Shown here piece by piece: positions 14,680 through 28,285 of a stretch of DNA of 64,000 bases. Under the pieces are notes generated by a model that did not search any database, had not been told where the DNA came from, and worked only from the letters and a program-made list of their open reading frames with translations. This DNA is from Neocallimastix lanati (nom. inval.) (lineage: Eukaryota; Neocallimastigomycota; Neocallimastigomycetes; Neocallimastigales; Neocallimastigaceae). Location of the stretch: assembly GCA_016946835.1 (NCBI GenBank), contig JACVTC010000024.1, forward strand, positions 937,501 through 1,001,500, given 5' to 3'. The translations under genes were made by a program, and so were the position numbers. How positions within the stretch are numbered: position 1 is the stretch's first letter; every line of letters starts with the position of its first letter.

Positions 14680-16085
14680 GGTAGATGTTTTTCAAATGTC
14701 ATAATCTGATTATCGTAAAAATTTTCTAGTTCATTATTGATTGCTTCTAACCAATCTTTATCTACTTTTACTGTTTAAAGTATCTTTAAAATTTATAGGA
14801 ATATCCAGTGAACTATTTATAACTTCTTTATAGTAATTTTCTTCTGTTATCATTATTGTTTGTAGTTTTTGATGATATTATTTCATTTGTTGAATTAATA
14901 TGAATCTTATATTCTTTTTGTCTTTTATTGTCTTTATTCTTGTTTATTCTTATCTTCATGTTTTCTTTTGGTGGATTCATTAAATTTATAGTGTTATATG
15001 TTTTTTTTTCTTTTTGTTTTTCAATTCTTTTTTAAATTCATTATTTTTTTTTTTTAGTAGACGGATTATAGTTATATTGATTTAAATTTTTTCTTTTGAT
15101 GTCAATTGAAGAGTCTATGTATTCAACGTTCCTTAATATTATGTAATTGAAGATACTTTGTAAGATCATCATGATAATAGTGACCTAATCGGCGATACCA
15201 AAGGTTTAAGCTTTTATCGTTAATACCGGATTTCTTGCTGTTAGTTAGAGCGTTAATAGAATATTTTAATTTTTTTTTTTAATAAGGATAACTGTAATGT
15301 TACTGTCGTTTGTGAAGAATTTTTCAATTATTTTATAACAATTTTTATTTTTTTTGGTTAATAGAGAGAAATGTTTTATCATTCTTAGTAGTCATATTAC
15401 ATGAGAATCCTAATTTAGTAAATTTAAAACCGCTAAAGAGATTTTTACTTACATTTTTAGAGTAATAAACTTTCTCTAACTTTATCGGAGTGTCATTAAT
15501 TGTTCCTTCAAAAGTTTCAATACCTTCAAATGTGCATGTTGTATTATTTGTGCATTTCATTTTTTGCATTTTCTTCCTTAAAAATTCTTAAGTATGCTCC
15601 AATCATTAGTAAGATGCTCGGAGCAACCAGAATCAAAAGTCCAGAAAGGGTAATCATTTTTATTTTGCCCTTTATTACGGTCTTCGATATTATTAATATA
15701 TTTATTTTCTTCATTATCATTGATTATTTCATTTTTTTTTTAATTTGATTATTTTCTTTCAATTGAGCTTTCATTATGAATTACTTCTATACAATTTGCT
15801 TCTATTTCTAAATTTTCTTTTTATTTCTTCGTAGCAAAGGTTATCTTCTTCTTGAGGTTCATTTTCATTAATAAACAAAGTGTGGAAAAATTATTTCTTG
15901 GTTTCTTTATTTTGGATTCTTTTTTTAGGTTCTTCAAGAGTTCCTTATAATTTTTTTTTTTTTTTTTAGATTTTTCATTATATCCGCACTCATCAAGTGA
16001 GTGTGTATTTGAATTACAGATATGGCAATATTTTTTTGTATTTTCTTTTTGAATATTTTGGTTTGTACTTTTATTGATTGTTAGT

Positions 16086-16142
<57 letters not shown>

Positions 16143-16605
16143 ATCAGTATCTATCATATCATCATTTTTAATGGGTTTATTTACTTTTCTAAGTTTCTTT
16201 ATTGAATCATCACTTTCATTGATATACGCTAATAGTTTAGCTGAGTTTGAAACTTCTTCAATAATATTTTCAATGCTTTCATTTTGGCTAATAACCACAA
16301 TAAGTTCTAAAACTTTCAGGAATAACAATTATGATATACTTTAATTTTCCCCAATCACTAAGAGTAAATCCTTTATCATTGATAATATTAAAAATATCAT
16401 TAATTTGGTTTAATACATCAGTACATTCACTATAGTTTTTAGCTTTTAGTTTATTTTAATTTGTTCATTCAATATGTTATTCTATTTGTACTGTTATTAT
16501 CATAATTCTTTTTATTTTTTTTCCATGACAAGATTGGGTTTTTTCTCAATGTTCTTGATTTTAATCATGACGTCATCGGTTAAGCTGTTAGCTAAAATTA
16601 TATAT

Positions 16606-16637
<32 letters not shown>

Positions 16638-16889
16638 CTGTTTCCTATAGCCGTATTTAAATCTTCAATGGTTGCCTTTTTTTTTTTTTTTTATCTCGTA
16701 CCTTTGCTCTAACTTCCATGACGATATCCTTCCCGAGATATTGTTCGAGGTTTTTCATTCATATGAACATTTTCTAATTTCCATTTCCAGGTTTCATAGT
16801 TGGATCCATTAAGTTTGTCTTTCTCAGAGAGATTTAAATTGTATGTCATTTTTAGTGTTAAGTAAAGTCTAATTGAAACTCTTAATCTG

Positions 16890-17127
16890 AAATAAAAATT
16901 AAATCGGTTTTGTTAAAATATAAACTTTATTTATTAATATATAAGATATATAAAGATAATTACAAATTTACAAATTATTGGAAATACAAAACTATTTTTA
17001 CTAAATGTGGCTTATATAATAAACAAAGAAGCTTATTAAACAATAAAAATAATGTATTTCAAATTCATTGTTTTTTATAAATTTATTTCAATTTATTTTA
17101 CATTCATTATATTTTAATTTCTTAATA
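16890..17127 (-). repeat. 5' LTR of the copia fossil
   Basis: This is the partner repeat of 13107-13357, differing by scattered substitutions and small indels. The gag-like region begins about 40 bp internal to it on the minus strand. Confidence 0.8.
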
Positions 17128-17344
17128 TTTTTACATAAAAAAAAAAAAAAAGAAAAAAAATAAATAAAATGAAGAAAAATATATATATAATATTATTTAA
17201 TACTATAAAAAAAAAAATACATATATATATGAATATTAATTAACTATCTATTTATTAATATATTTATGTATTTATTTAAATAATAAAATACTGATAATAC
17301 TACTATTTATATATATAATAATTTTTTATATCAATATTATCATA

Positions 17345-17830
17345 TCATAAGACTTTACATAAAACATTTTCTTTATCTATGTCTGCTTCATGTTCAACAA
17401 TAAATTTTAATAAAGAATTATTTTTACTCTTTCAATGTATTAAATAATGCCTAACCATAATTGCCATTCATTTCTAATTTATTTATATCTGCACCATGTT
17501 CTTATTATTATTATTATTATATGTCTGTTCCATGTTCAACTAAATATTTAATTTTTATAAATCTTTATCTTTATAACATATCGATTATATTTTTTAAATA
17601 AATATTTGTGGATTCATTTGATATACATTTATATATACTAAAGGATGAACCATTTAAATTATTATTATATTTATAATTATTCTTGTAAAATTTTATCAAG
17701 GAAAAATTTGTTTATTTAAATCGGATATAAATAAATATTGTTTTTATTTTTATTGCTATAATGTTTTAATAAATGTAACATAAATTTTTTTTATCATGAA
17801 ATATTTTATATATTATCAAAAAATTATTAT
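17345..17830 (-). pseudogene. Ankyrin-repeat gene relic A
   Basis: Read on the minus strand, the stretch contains ankyrin-repeat pieces such as IKYLVEHGTDI and HGADINKLEMNGN, plus an upstream segment with SSFSIYKCISNESTNIYLK. Stop codons and frame changes interrupt it. Large families of Asn- and Lys-rich ankyrin proteins are typical of gut fungi. A diverged second copy lies at 20355-20650 with the same upstream segment, so the two descend from one gene or duplicated as a block. No expression signal was seen. Confidence 0.72.
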
Positions 17831-17854
17831 CAAGAAAGAGTAAATTTTTTCATC

Positions 17855-17857
<3 letters not shown>

Positions 17858-17952
<95 letters not shown>
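17858..17952. repeat. (TTA)n microsatellite
   Basis: About 31 nearly uninterrupted TTA/ATT triplets lie at the upstream edge of ankyrin relic A on the minus strand. Confidence 0.9.
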
Positions 17953-18128
17953 TTTTCATTAAAATAGATGATAGATCAATATTATTTTATATAATTTTTC
18001 ATTTTATATTAAAAATCATTAGAAGAAAGATATGACCGGGGATGCATTTCAAGTATATATATTTATATTTTGGAAAAAAATAATATCATTTTTATTATTA
18101 TTGCTTTTATAAAGGGGTTAAGATTTTT

Positions 18129-18130
<2 letters not shown>

Positions 18131-18164
<34 letters not shown>

Positions 18165-18298
18165 GTGCAATTATTGCGAACTTTTAACTTTATTTTATTT
18201 ATTCAATTATTAATTACATGAATATTATTATTATTATTTTTTTTTTATATAAAAAAAAAAAAAAAAAAAAACACACACAAAACACACACACACACAAT

Positions 18299-18330
<32 letters not shown>

Positions 18331-19040
18331 TAAATATTATTTGTCCAATTGGAACATAATAATATTTAAAATAGTAATGTGAAATAAAAATTAAATATTT
18401 AAAATAAAGTATATAAATATATTCAGAAAAAAGAAAAAAAAAAAAAAAAAATATTCATTGGCAACGAATCTCACTTCCAAGATTATTAAGATTTCTGTTT
18501 TAATAGGGAATTCTTATTCCGGATTAGGGTTTGAATTGACTATCTGAAAGAAATTATGGTCTTCCCCCTTCAGAGGCATTGGACCCTGCTAGCTTGTCTT
18601 AATCTTAACTGCATTTTCAGCGTTGACGCTCCTTGGTTAGTTTGCGCTTATACCATAGGAGTAGTAACCTTTGTTGAGTTCCAGCTCTTGACATAATTTC
18701 GGTAAAGAGAAGTCAGAAATTACACTAAGAATGGCATTTTAGTATAATCACCAGAAATGATTTTTGGTTAGTAAACAAAACATCTCATTTCATTTTATAA
18801 TTTAAATCAATAATATCTGCATTTCTTCCAACAAGAAGGAAGTTATATAATCGGATACCCACGTCACATATATAATTAACACATTCATTATTCAGAATAT
18901 TACTTAATCAATCAATCCTTAGCATTGGAATTAGTAGTGTTGTTGAACTGTTCAATTATACTATCTTCTGAAAGTTCTCCATTTCCTAATTCTTCAGTAG
19001 GAACATCAAATTTATTGTGATCTGGAAAAAACAGTTCATT
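18131..19040 (-). mobile_element. Internally deleted LINE copy (family 1), minus strand
   Basis: The T-run at 18131-18160 is the A-tail of a minus-strand insertion. Next to it is a 3' end that reads TTCGCAATAATTGCACCTTT on the minus strand. The same 3' end closes the plus-strand copies near 28250 and 31450. Going inward, the 3'-proximal coding segment matches those copies (for example EIMSRAGTQQRLLL against EIMPKASTRQGLLL). Beyond it lies a block related to the endonuclease-RT linker of the copy at 29480 (EELGNGELSEDSIIEQFNN). The reverse transcriptase is absent between these two blocks, so this is an internal-deletion derivative. It has several stops and is not functional. Confidence 0.75.
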
Positions 19041-19934
19041 TCATTGGAGAAAATAAATAATAAATAATAATTAAATAAATAATTTAATAAATAATTAAAT
19101 AAATAATAAATAATAATTAATAATTAATAACTAAATAAATAACAAATAGTAAATCATTGAATAATAAATAAATAATTAGTATATAACATAATTAAATTGT
19201 AAATTATTAACAATTGGAATTTATAGGTTAACTTTATTAGATGAATATATTATGATAATAAGTTATATTTGTTTAAATATAGCATCATAATATTTAAATT
19301 TTAATATTTCTATCTATTCAGGAATAAGTTCCAAAATTTAATTTTGAATTCTCTTTATTATTTACTAAAATTTTCTTATTATAGTCTTCAACTATTTATT
19401 TTTACGTTTAAAAAAAAAAAAAAAAATTTAGACATATATAATGACATAACCATCCATTTCCCATTATGACCATAGTAGATATAACTGTTACGTGCGATAT
19501 TTACTGGCATACTAATACAGCGTCTCCCCTCCACACGTCGTTACTCGTCTCTCTGAGGCTGTATTCCTAATTCATTCCTACATATATCTCTATTGACCAT
19601 GAGAATCGGAATGGGAACCATTTATCCCTCTAGTGGTTGTAATCATTGAGGTGAGACCATAATATCATTAATACCTATAATTAAGATGTAGCGTAGTATC
19701 GTAGGGGTTGTGCCCTTTTTGCAGCCATGGGAAAGTCTTTTGGATACCACTGTGATTTTATGATACCCCAGGATTGAAACCTTGAGGCATATTATATGGC
19801 TGTAGATGATTATATTTGGCAGCTAGACTAAGGTAAGGTCATGAAATGCCCTTGATGTTTTGCTCTTCTATAGTTTTCCCTATATTATTTAAGGGTTCTG
19901 GACTTTAAATTAGTGCCTTCATTTTAAACCAAGT

Positions 19935-20079
19935 ACAAGTTAATAGTTTTAATTTCACAAGCAAGTTACGGTAAAAAATATTATTAAATTAGTTTTACCA
20001 TTAGGATAGAGTATGTTAGAGTCGGTACCGAAACAGCAAAGTCAATTATTAAAGTAAATTATAACTTATAAATCATACA
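19935..20079. repeat. 145-bp direct repeat, copy 1
   Basis: It is nearly identical to 20101-20245 and separated from it by 21 bp. Each copy contains a small foldback (GGTAAAA about 16 nt before TTTTACC) and the segment GTCGGTACCGAAACAGCAAA. Confidence 0.9.
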
Positions 20080-20100
20080 AACTAGGAAGGGTACCTTCAT

Positions 20101-20245
20101 ACAAGTTAATAGTTTTAATTTCACAAGCAAGTTATGGTAAAAAATATTATTAAATTAGTTTTACCATTAGGATAGATTATATTAGAGTCGGTACCGAAAC
20201 AGCAAAGTCAATTATTAAAGTAAATAATAACTTATCAATCATACA
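20101..20245. repeat. 145-bp direct repeat, copy 2
   Basis: It matches copy 1 at 19935-20079 with only a handful of differences, so the duplication is recent relative to the nearby relics. Confidence 0.9.
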
Positions 20246-20354
20246 TAAACAATGAGAATTTAGAAGTCCTATTGTACTACTCTCTCATTTTTTCCCAGTC
20301 AAAAAAAAAAAAAAAAAGGTTATTATTTCATTTAATTTTTAATGATTCAATTAT

Positions 20355-20650
20355 TGATGTTTCCCTATTCTCATTTTCTTTATTTATATCTATTCCACGT
20401 TAAACTAAATATTTAACTTTTATAATATTTATGACATCTTGTTTACATACATTAAATAAATATTTGTTGATTCCTTTAATACATTCATATTCACTCAATG
20501 AAGAACCAAAAATTACATTTATAATTATCTGTTTAAATTTTAAATTTATCATGGAAAATCTATTGATTTAAAATGGATGTAGAAATAGATGTTTTATTTG
20601 TTATTACTATAATGATCTAATAAATGGAAAATAAAAATTTTAATATAAAT
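20355..20650 (-). pseudogene. Ankyrin-repeat gene relic B
   Basis: The minus strand carries the segment KESTNIYL followed by an ankyrin-like KYLV...RGIDINKENEN, in the same order as relic A. It is interrupted by stops and more decayed than relic A. Similarity between the two relics continues past the coding part, to about 18100 and 20860, which argues for a segmental duplication rather than a retrocopy. Confidence 0.62.
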
Positions 20651-20869
20651 TGTCAAAAGTAATATCAAAAAAAAAGTAATATTTTATTACTTTTTTTTTT
20701 TTAAAAAAACAGATGATATTTCAAAATATTTTGTACAATTTTACATTATTTTAATTTAAGATGTTTAAAAGTAAGTAACGACCGAGTATACGTTTCAATA
20801 ATACATTTCAAAAAACAGTATCACTTTTATTATTATTGTTCTGACTTTTGATTAGTTTTTTTCAGTTTT

Positions 20870-23626
<2,757 letters not shown>

Positions 23627-25462
23627 ATGCGTTTTGGTTCTACTATTGCAGTTCTTTCTTTCTGTGCTGCCGCTTTTGGTAAAGTTTATTTCCATGAAAC
23701 TTTTGATGATGACTCATGGGAAAAACGTTGGGTTCAAAGTACCTTCAAGGATGACTATGGTAAATTTAAGGTAATGTATAAGAAGAAATTCAAATAAATT
23801 AAATATTAAATATAAAATTTATTAAATTGTTAAATAAATATATTTAATATTAGATTTCTAATGGTAAAGAATACAGAGCTGATGAAATCAAATCTCGTGG
23901 TCTTCAAACTTCAGAAGATGCTCACTTCTACTCTATTTCAGCCCCATTTGATGAACCATATAACAATAAGGATAACGATTTAATTGTTCAATTCTCTGTT
24001 AGACACGAACAAGTACTATTTTTTTTCTTAATGAATTATAAAAATTAAAATTAAAAAAAAATATTAATAATATTAAATGTATTAAATATATAATTTATAT
24101 TTGTTACTTATTTCAATTAAGAAAATTGATTGTGGAGGTGGTTACATTAAGATTTTACCACCAACTCTTGAGCCAGAAAAGTTTAATGGTGAATCTGTAA
24201 GTACTAAATAATTTTTATTTTTATTTTTATTTACTTTTTTTTAAATATATATATATATTTAATAATATTAATTATTATTTTACTTTGTTTATTATATTTT
24301 TTAAATTTTTTAATAAAAATATTAAAATATAGCCATACAATATTAGTAAGTATTTATATATAATTTTTAATTTATTTATTTTTTTAATATTAAAGATAAA
24401 TTAATGATTATTTACTTAAAATTTATTTCATAAATAAATTTGAAATTAGTGTTTGGTCCTGATATTTGCGGTGCTAACAAAAAGACTCACCTTATTTTAT
24501 CTTACAAGGGTAAAAACCATCTTATTAAAAATGAACTTCCAACTGAAGATGATGTCTACACTCACTTATACACTTTAATTATTAAGTCAGATCAAACTTA
24601 CACTGTTTCTATTGATAATGTTGAAAAGGCTTCTGGTACTTTTGAAGACTGGGACTTCTTAGAACCAGAAACCATTCCAGATCCAGAGCAAACTAAGCCA
24701 ACTGATTGGGTTGATGATGAATTTATTGATGATCCAAATGACAAGAAGCCAGATGACTGGGATGAAAATGAACCACAATACATTGATGATCCAGAAGCTG
24801 AAAAGCCAGAAGATTGGGATGATGATATGGATGGTGAATGGGAAGCTCCAAAGTCCGAAAATCCAAAGTATAAGGGTAAGTGGACTCCAAAGAAGATAAA
24901 GAATCCAGACTACAAGGGTAAGTGGGTTCAACCAGTTATTCCAAATCCAGATTATTTCGATGATAAGGAAATTTATGTCTATGACAGTGGTTTTGTTGGA
25001 TTTGATTTATGGCAAGTCAAGTCTGGAACTATTTTCGATGATATTTTAGTTACTGATGATATTGAAGAAGCTAAAACCTACGCTCAAGAAGTTATGGACA
25101 AAATTGCTGCCGAAAAGGCTGATGAAGAAAGAGTAGCTGCTAAAAGAAAGGCTGAAATGGAAGAAAAGAACAAGAGAGCTGCTAAGAAGGCTGATGAAAT
25201 GAATGAAAAGATTCGTAAATTGGAAAGAAAGAATCACCCAGATGCCTATGCTGATGAAGATAGTTCCAGCTCTAGCAGTGATGAAGAAGGTGACGAAAAG
25301 AAAGAAGAAAAGAAAGAAGAAAAGAAGGAAGAAGAAAAGAAGGAAGAAACTAAGGAAGAAGAAACTAAGGAAGAAGAAAAGAAGGAAGAAACTAAAGAAG
25401 AAGAAAAGAAAGAAGAAGCTAAGGAAGAAGAAAAGAAAGATAATGTAAAGGATGAATTATAA
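23627..25462 (+). CDS. CALR: Calreticulin, ER lectin chaperone, five exons
   Basis: Exons are 23627-23770, 23854-24012, 24122-24196, 24333-24345 and 24450-25462, giving 467 aa; all introns are GT-AG. Residues 1-17 form a signal peptide ahead of KVYFHETFDDD, the usual start of mature calreticulin. The N-domain carries the conserved cysteine pair C105 (IDCGGGY) and C137 (GPDICG). The P-domain (about 205-300) has three IxDPxxxKPxDW repeats followed by three GxWxPxxxNPxY repeats. The acidic C-domain is a run of KEE/EEKK units and ends in KDEL, the ER retrieval signal. By family knowledge the protein binds calcium and monoglucosylated N-glycans on folding glycoproteins. It is longer than the usual ~400-417 aa because of the acidic tail. 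Exon 4 is only 13 nt, and skipping it would shift the frame. Confidence 0.97.
24333..24345 (+). other. 13-nt microexon of calreticulin
   Basis: The sequence CCATACAATATTA lies between an AG and a GTAAG. It supplies Pro-Tyr-Asn-Ile and the first base of Met131, restoring the conserved PYNIMFGPDICG. Without it the frame breaks and the conserved motif is lost. Confidence 0.93.
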
Positions 25463-26049
25463 GCAAATTAAATCAATTTTAAAATATTTAATAAATCAAA
25501 AACCAAAAAAAAATTTTTTATACCAATATAATTATTTAAAACATAATAACAAGAATAATAATAAATAACAAAATAATATTCAATAAAAAAAAAAAAAATA
25601 AAAGTAAAAAATAAAATAAAATAAAAAAATAAATAATAAAAAATATAAAAATAAATAATAAAAAGATAAAACAAAAAAATATATAAAATAAAAAAAAAAA
25701 AGAAAATGAAAATTGAATATTTATATATATAAAATAATAAAAATTGAAAAATATGTATATATATATATATATTCTATTTAAAGAATATTAAAATATGTAA
25801 TAAGGAAAAAAAGTTATAATCATAGAAAAGAATAATTACAAAAGCAAATAAATAAATAAATAAAAATAAATAAAAAATAAGTAAATAATTAATTAATAAA
25901 TAAATAAATAATAAATAAATAAAAATAATATATATAATATAATTGATTATAATTTTACAGTGTGTATTACAGTGTTAAATAAGATAAAAATATATAATTT
26001 TTTATTGCTTTATTTTACTTTATTTTATTTTATTTTATTTTATTTTTTA
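25463..26049. other. 3' flank of calreticulin, no gene
   Basis: A/T-rich sequence with AAAAT and AAATA runs. No coding signal, RNA gene or clear element boundary was seen. Confidence 0.65.
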
Positions 26050-26127
26050 TTTTATTCAATCTGTGCTTTGTATTAAAATTTCTACTATTTATTTTACTTA
26101 TTCAATTTGTGATGGAAAAGGAAATTT
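26050..26127 (+). repeat. Dispersed ~75-bp repeat, copy 1
   Basis: It matches 26683-26757 closely (shared core ATTTCTACTATTTATTTTAC, ending TTTGTGATGGAAAAGGAA). Its first part is the reverse complement of the 46-bp minisatellite unit at 31851-32279. Confidence 0.8.
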
Positions 26128-26914
26128 CCTTCTTGGAGGAAGAAGTATTAATAACAGTACAAGGAAATGGAGGATCTATTTAAGTGGCAGATGAAATTAG
26201 GTGCTTATTCTGATACTCCATTCTTGGTGGTTACTGCGGCTCTTCTTCACTCGATTATACCTATTGCTATTGGCCAGCAATGGTCTTTGTTCATTAGGTT
26301 CAAATCGATTTGTACTACTACTACCAAGAGCGTCAATGCTGAAGAAACAGTAAGACAGGCCAGCAGGGCTAGCGCAACCAATGAAGATCATAATTTCGTA
26401 TCTTAAAATTATGATTAGCATTGTGAAGTCAAAATTAATTATTATACATCAGTACCCTTGTGAAGTTTTACAGATATTAATTAAATGAAACTAGAATATT
26501 TTATACCATTATTTTATTTTATTTTATTTTGTGTTTTTTTTTTTGTTTTGTTTATTTTTTTATTTTATTTTATTTTATTTTCTTTTTATTACAAGTATTT
26601 TATCAAATATTTAATTAATAAAGATGAAACAAGTTTGCTGCCGTTAAAAACAAAACAAAAAAAAAAATTATTTTATTTTATTTTATTCAATCTGTACTTT
26701 GTATTTAAATTTCTACTATTTATTTTACTTAATTCAATTTGTGATGGAAAAGGAATACATAATATTTCTGAACTTTTTTTTATTTTTTTATTTTTTAACT
26801 TTTGTTTTTATTTTTAATTTAAAATGTACTTTTCACCTACATGCATTTTTTTATAATAAAATTAATAAATTTATGGAAGTGTATTCTCTTCCTTGTCTAA
26901 AAAAAAAAAAAAAA
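26105..26914 (+). mobile_element. 5'-truncated LINE remnant (family 2)
   Basis: The open part 26167-26406 encodes SDTPFLVVTAALLHSIIPI followed by SVNAEETVRQASRA, which matches in layout the C-terminal end of the LINE copies near 27780-27960 and 31030-31200. FLLGGRS precedes it, as in those copies. Downstream the sequence differs from family 1. It ends near 26900 with CTTCCTTGTCTAA and an A-tract, as does the fragment that ends at 41295. The stretch between 26490 and 26830 is low-complexity A/T and contains the second copy of the 75-bp repeat, so insertion or rearrangement is likely. Not functional. Confidence 0.6.
26683..26757 (+). repeat. Dispersed ~75-bp repeat, copy 2
   Basis: Second copy of the repeat at 26050-26127, in the same orientation. 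The two copies flank the coding part of the LINE remnant. Confidence 0.8.
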
Positions 26915-27059
26915 ATTCAGGTGTATGAATTACAGTTTCTTGTAATTCTGACGATAATTAATGGTTATCCTTTCTTACGTAAATTCAATGTATTTTTTAA
27001 CTTCAGCATTATTTTCTATATATATTTTTTTCTTTAGTATTATTTAAACTCTTATGTAG

Positions 27060-28285
27060 CTAGGAAAATCAATCAAAGCAAAGGCTTATAAGAAAAATAA
27101 ATTTAAGAAAACTAGAGACTACCTTAAGCTCAACTTCAAGTATCCTGAATTTAGCATTGGCTTCCGAAGGGTACTTCGTACCAGATGTGGATATAAATTC
27201 GATGCTCGTGTTGCAAAAGCCGCCAAAATTATTGAAGAGGACTGTCCAATAGAAAAAATAGTAATCCTCGATTGGAACATTGATTTTTTAAATGCTATCT
27301 TTTCCATGAATTTCGAGTGAAATATTTTAAAGATATTGAAATTCTTTATGAAAAAATTTATTTATTTCTAAATATTGTCCAATATCAAATAGTAATGTAA
27401 ACATTGTTATTACAAATATGAATAATATTCTGATAGTAGTAACGAAGTTTATAATATTAATAATAATAACAATAGAAATAATATTGTTAATAATAGTAGA
27501 ATTAGTGATAGTGGAAATATTAATAATAATATTAGCGATAGTGATAATGTGATAATAATAGTATGGTTACTAATAATTTAGTGAAAAGTTCAATTGGTGA
27601 AAATCGTGTTAATTTAAGTAATTTTCTGAATAATGAGTGTGTAAATATTTACGTGACGTAGTACCGATTATATAGCTTCCTTCTTGGTGGAAGAGATGCA
27701 AACATTATTGATATAAATTATATAAAGGAATGGAATATTTTATTTAAGAACCAAATTATTTCTAGTGATTATTCAAAAACGCCATTCTTGGCGAGATCTT
27801 CGGTTCTCTTATCAGAAATTATGCCTAAGGCTAGTACTCGACAAGGGTTATTATTACGAAAATAAAAGCGCAAACTAACCAGGAGCGTCAACACTGAAAA
27901 TGCAGTAAAACAGGCTAGCAGGGCCAATGCCTCTGAAGGAGAAGACCATAATTTCTTTCAGATAGTCAATTCAAACCCTAATCAGGAATAAGTAATATGA
28001 ATATGATATTAATATGATCTTTTTTCTAAATTTATTTAGGCACTTTACTTTTAAATATTACTTTTTATTTCATGTTACTATTTTAAATATTATTATGTTT
28101 AAATTGGACAAATAATATTTATTTTTTTTATTAATCATCCTTTTTTTTTTTTTTTTTTTTTTATTTATTCATATATTTTGTATTAAAATTAAAAAATATT
28201 CATTTAATTTATTAATTAATTAATAAATAAATAAATAAATAAATAACGATTAAAGTTCGCAATAATTGTGCCTATAAAAAAAAAT
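27060..28285 (+). mobile_element. 5'-truncated LINE copy (family 1)
   Basis: An open run of about 85 codons (27060-27320) contains RRVLRTRCGYKFDARVAKAA. An Asn/Ser-rich linker follows. Then, near 27675-27960, comes a C-terminal segment with FLLGGRDANIID, TPFLARSSVLLSEIMPKAS and SVNTENAVKQASRANAS. The 3' untranslated part ends with TTCGCAATAATTGTGCC and a short A-run at about 28275-28285, the same end as the copies at 18131-19040 (minus strand) and 28286-31504. It lacks endonuclease and RT domains and contains stops. The first segment is assigned to the LINE from its position; I did not recognise it as a known domain. Confidence 0.7.

Larger units (their letters stand above)
13107..17127 (-). 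mobile_element. Decayed Ty1/copia LTR retrotransposon
   Basis: Two direct repeats of about 240-250 bp bound a 4-kb element read on the minus strand. In 5' to 3' order its parts are a gag-like region (about 16850-16050), a CX2CX4HX4C zinc knuckle (about 16027-15984), a copia-type aspartic protease (about 15650-15560), a GAG-pre-integrase motif (about 15215-15170), a poorly preserved integrase stretch, a reverse-transcriptase remnant (about 14600-14060) and an RNase H remnant (about 13870-13570). The gag - protease - integrase - RT - RNase H order is the Ty1/copia order. A purine-rich tract sits just inside the 3' LTR. The element is a fossil with clearly more than ten breaks. The LTRs differ from each other by roughly 5-10% by eye, so the insertion is moderately old. 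Confidence 0.88.
19430..20270. other. Less A+T-rich island of unknown nature with a 145-bp direct repeat
   Basis: The stretch 19430-19920 is visibly richer in G and C than its surroundings but encodes no intact protein on either strand. The longest open pieces are on the minus strand, near 19450-19800, and are interrupted. It is followed by two copies of a 145-bp repeat. This could be the remains of a transposable element whose family I do not recognise. Confidence 0.5.

Noticed and set aside
19935-20245. The 145-bp repeats taken as LTRs of a small element.
   Set aside because: Only 21 bp separates the copies and no internal coding or priming region exists; tandem duplication is simpler.
24598-24931. 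Minus-strand frames opposite the calreticulin P-domain.
   Set aside because: They are shadows of the repeated Asp/Pro/Trp codons; the plus strand is calreticulin with full family motifs.
26485-27037. Two overlapping Phe/Tyr/Leu-rich frames that look like a membrane protein.
   Set aside because: They are translations of TTTTA-type low-complexity DNA and the 75-bp repeat; codon content is not protein-like.
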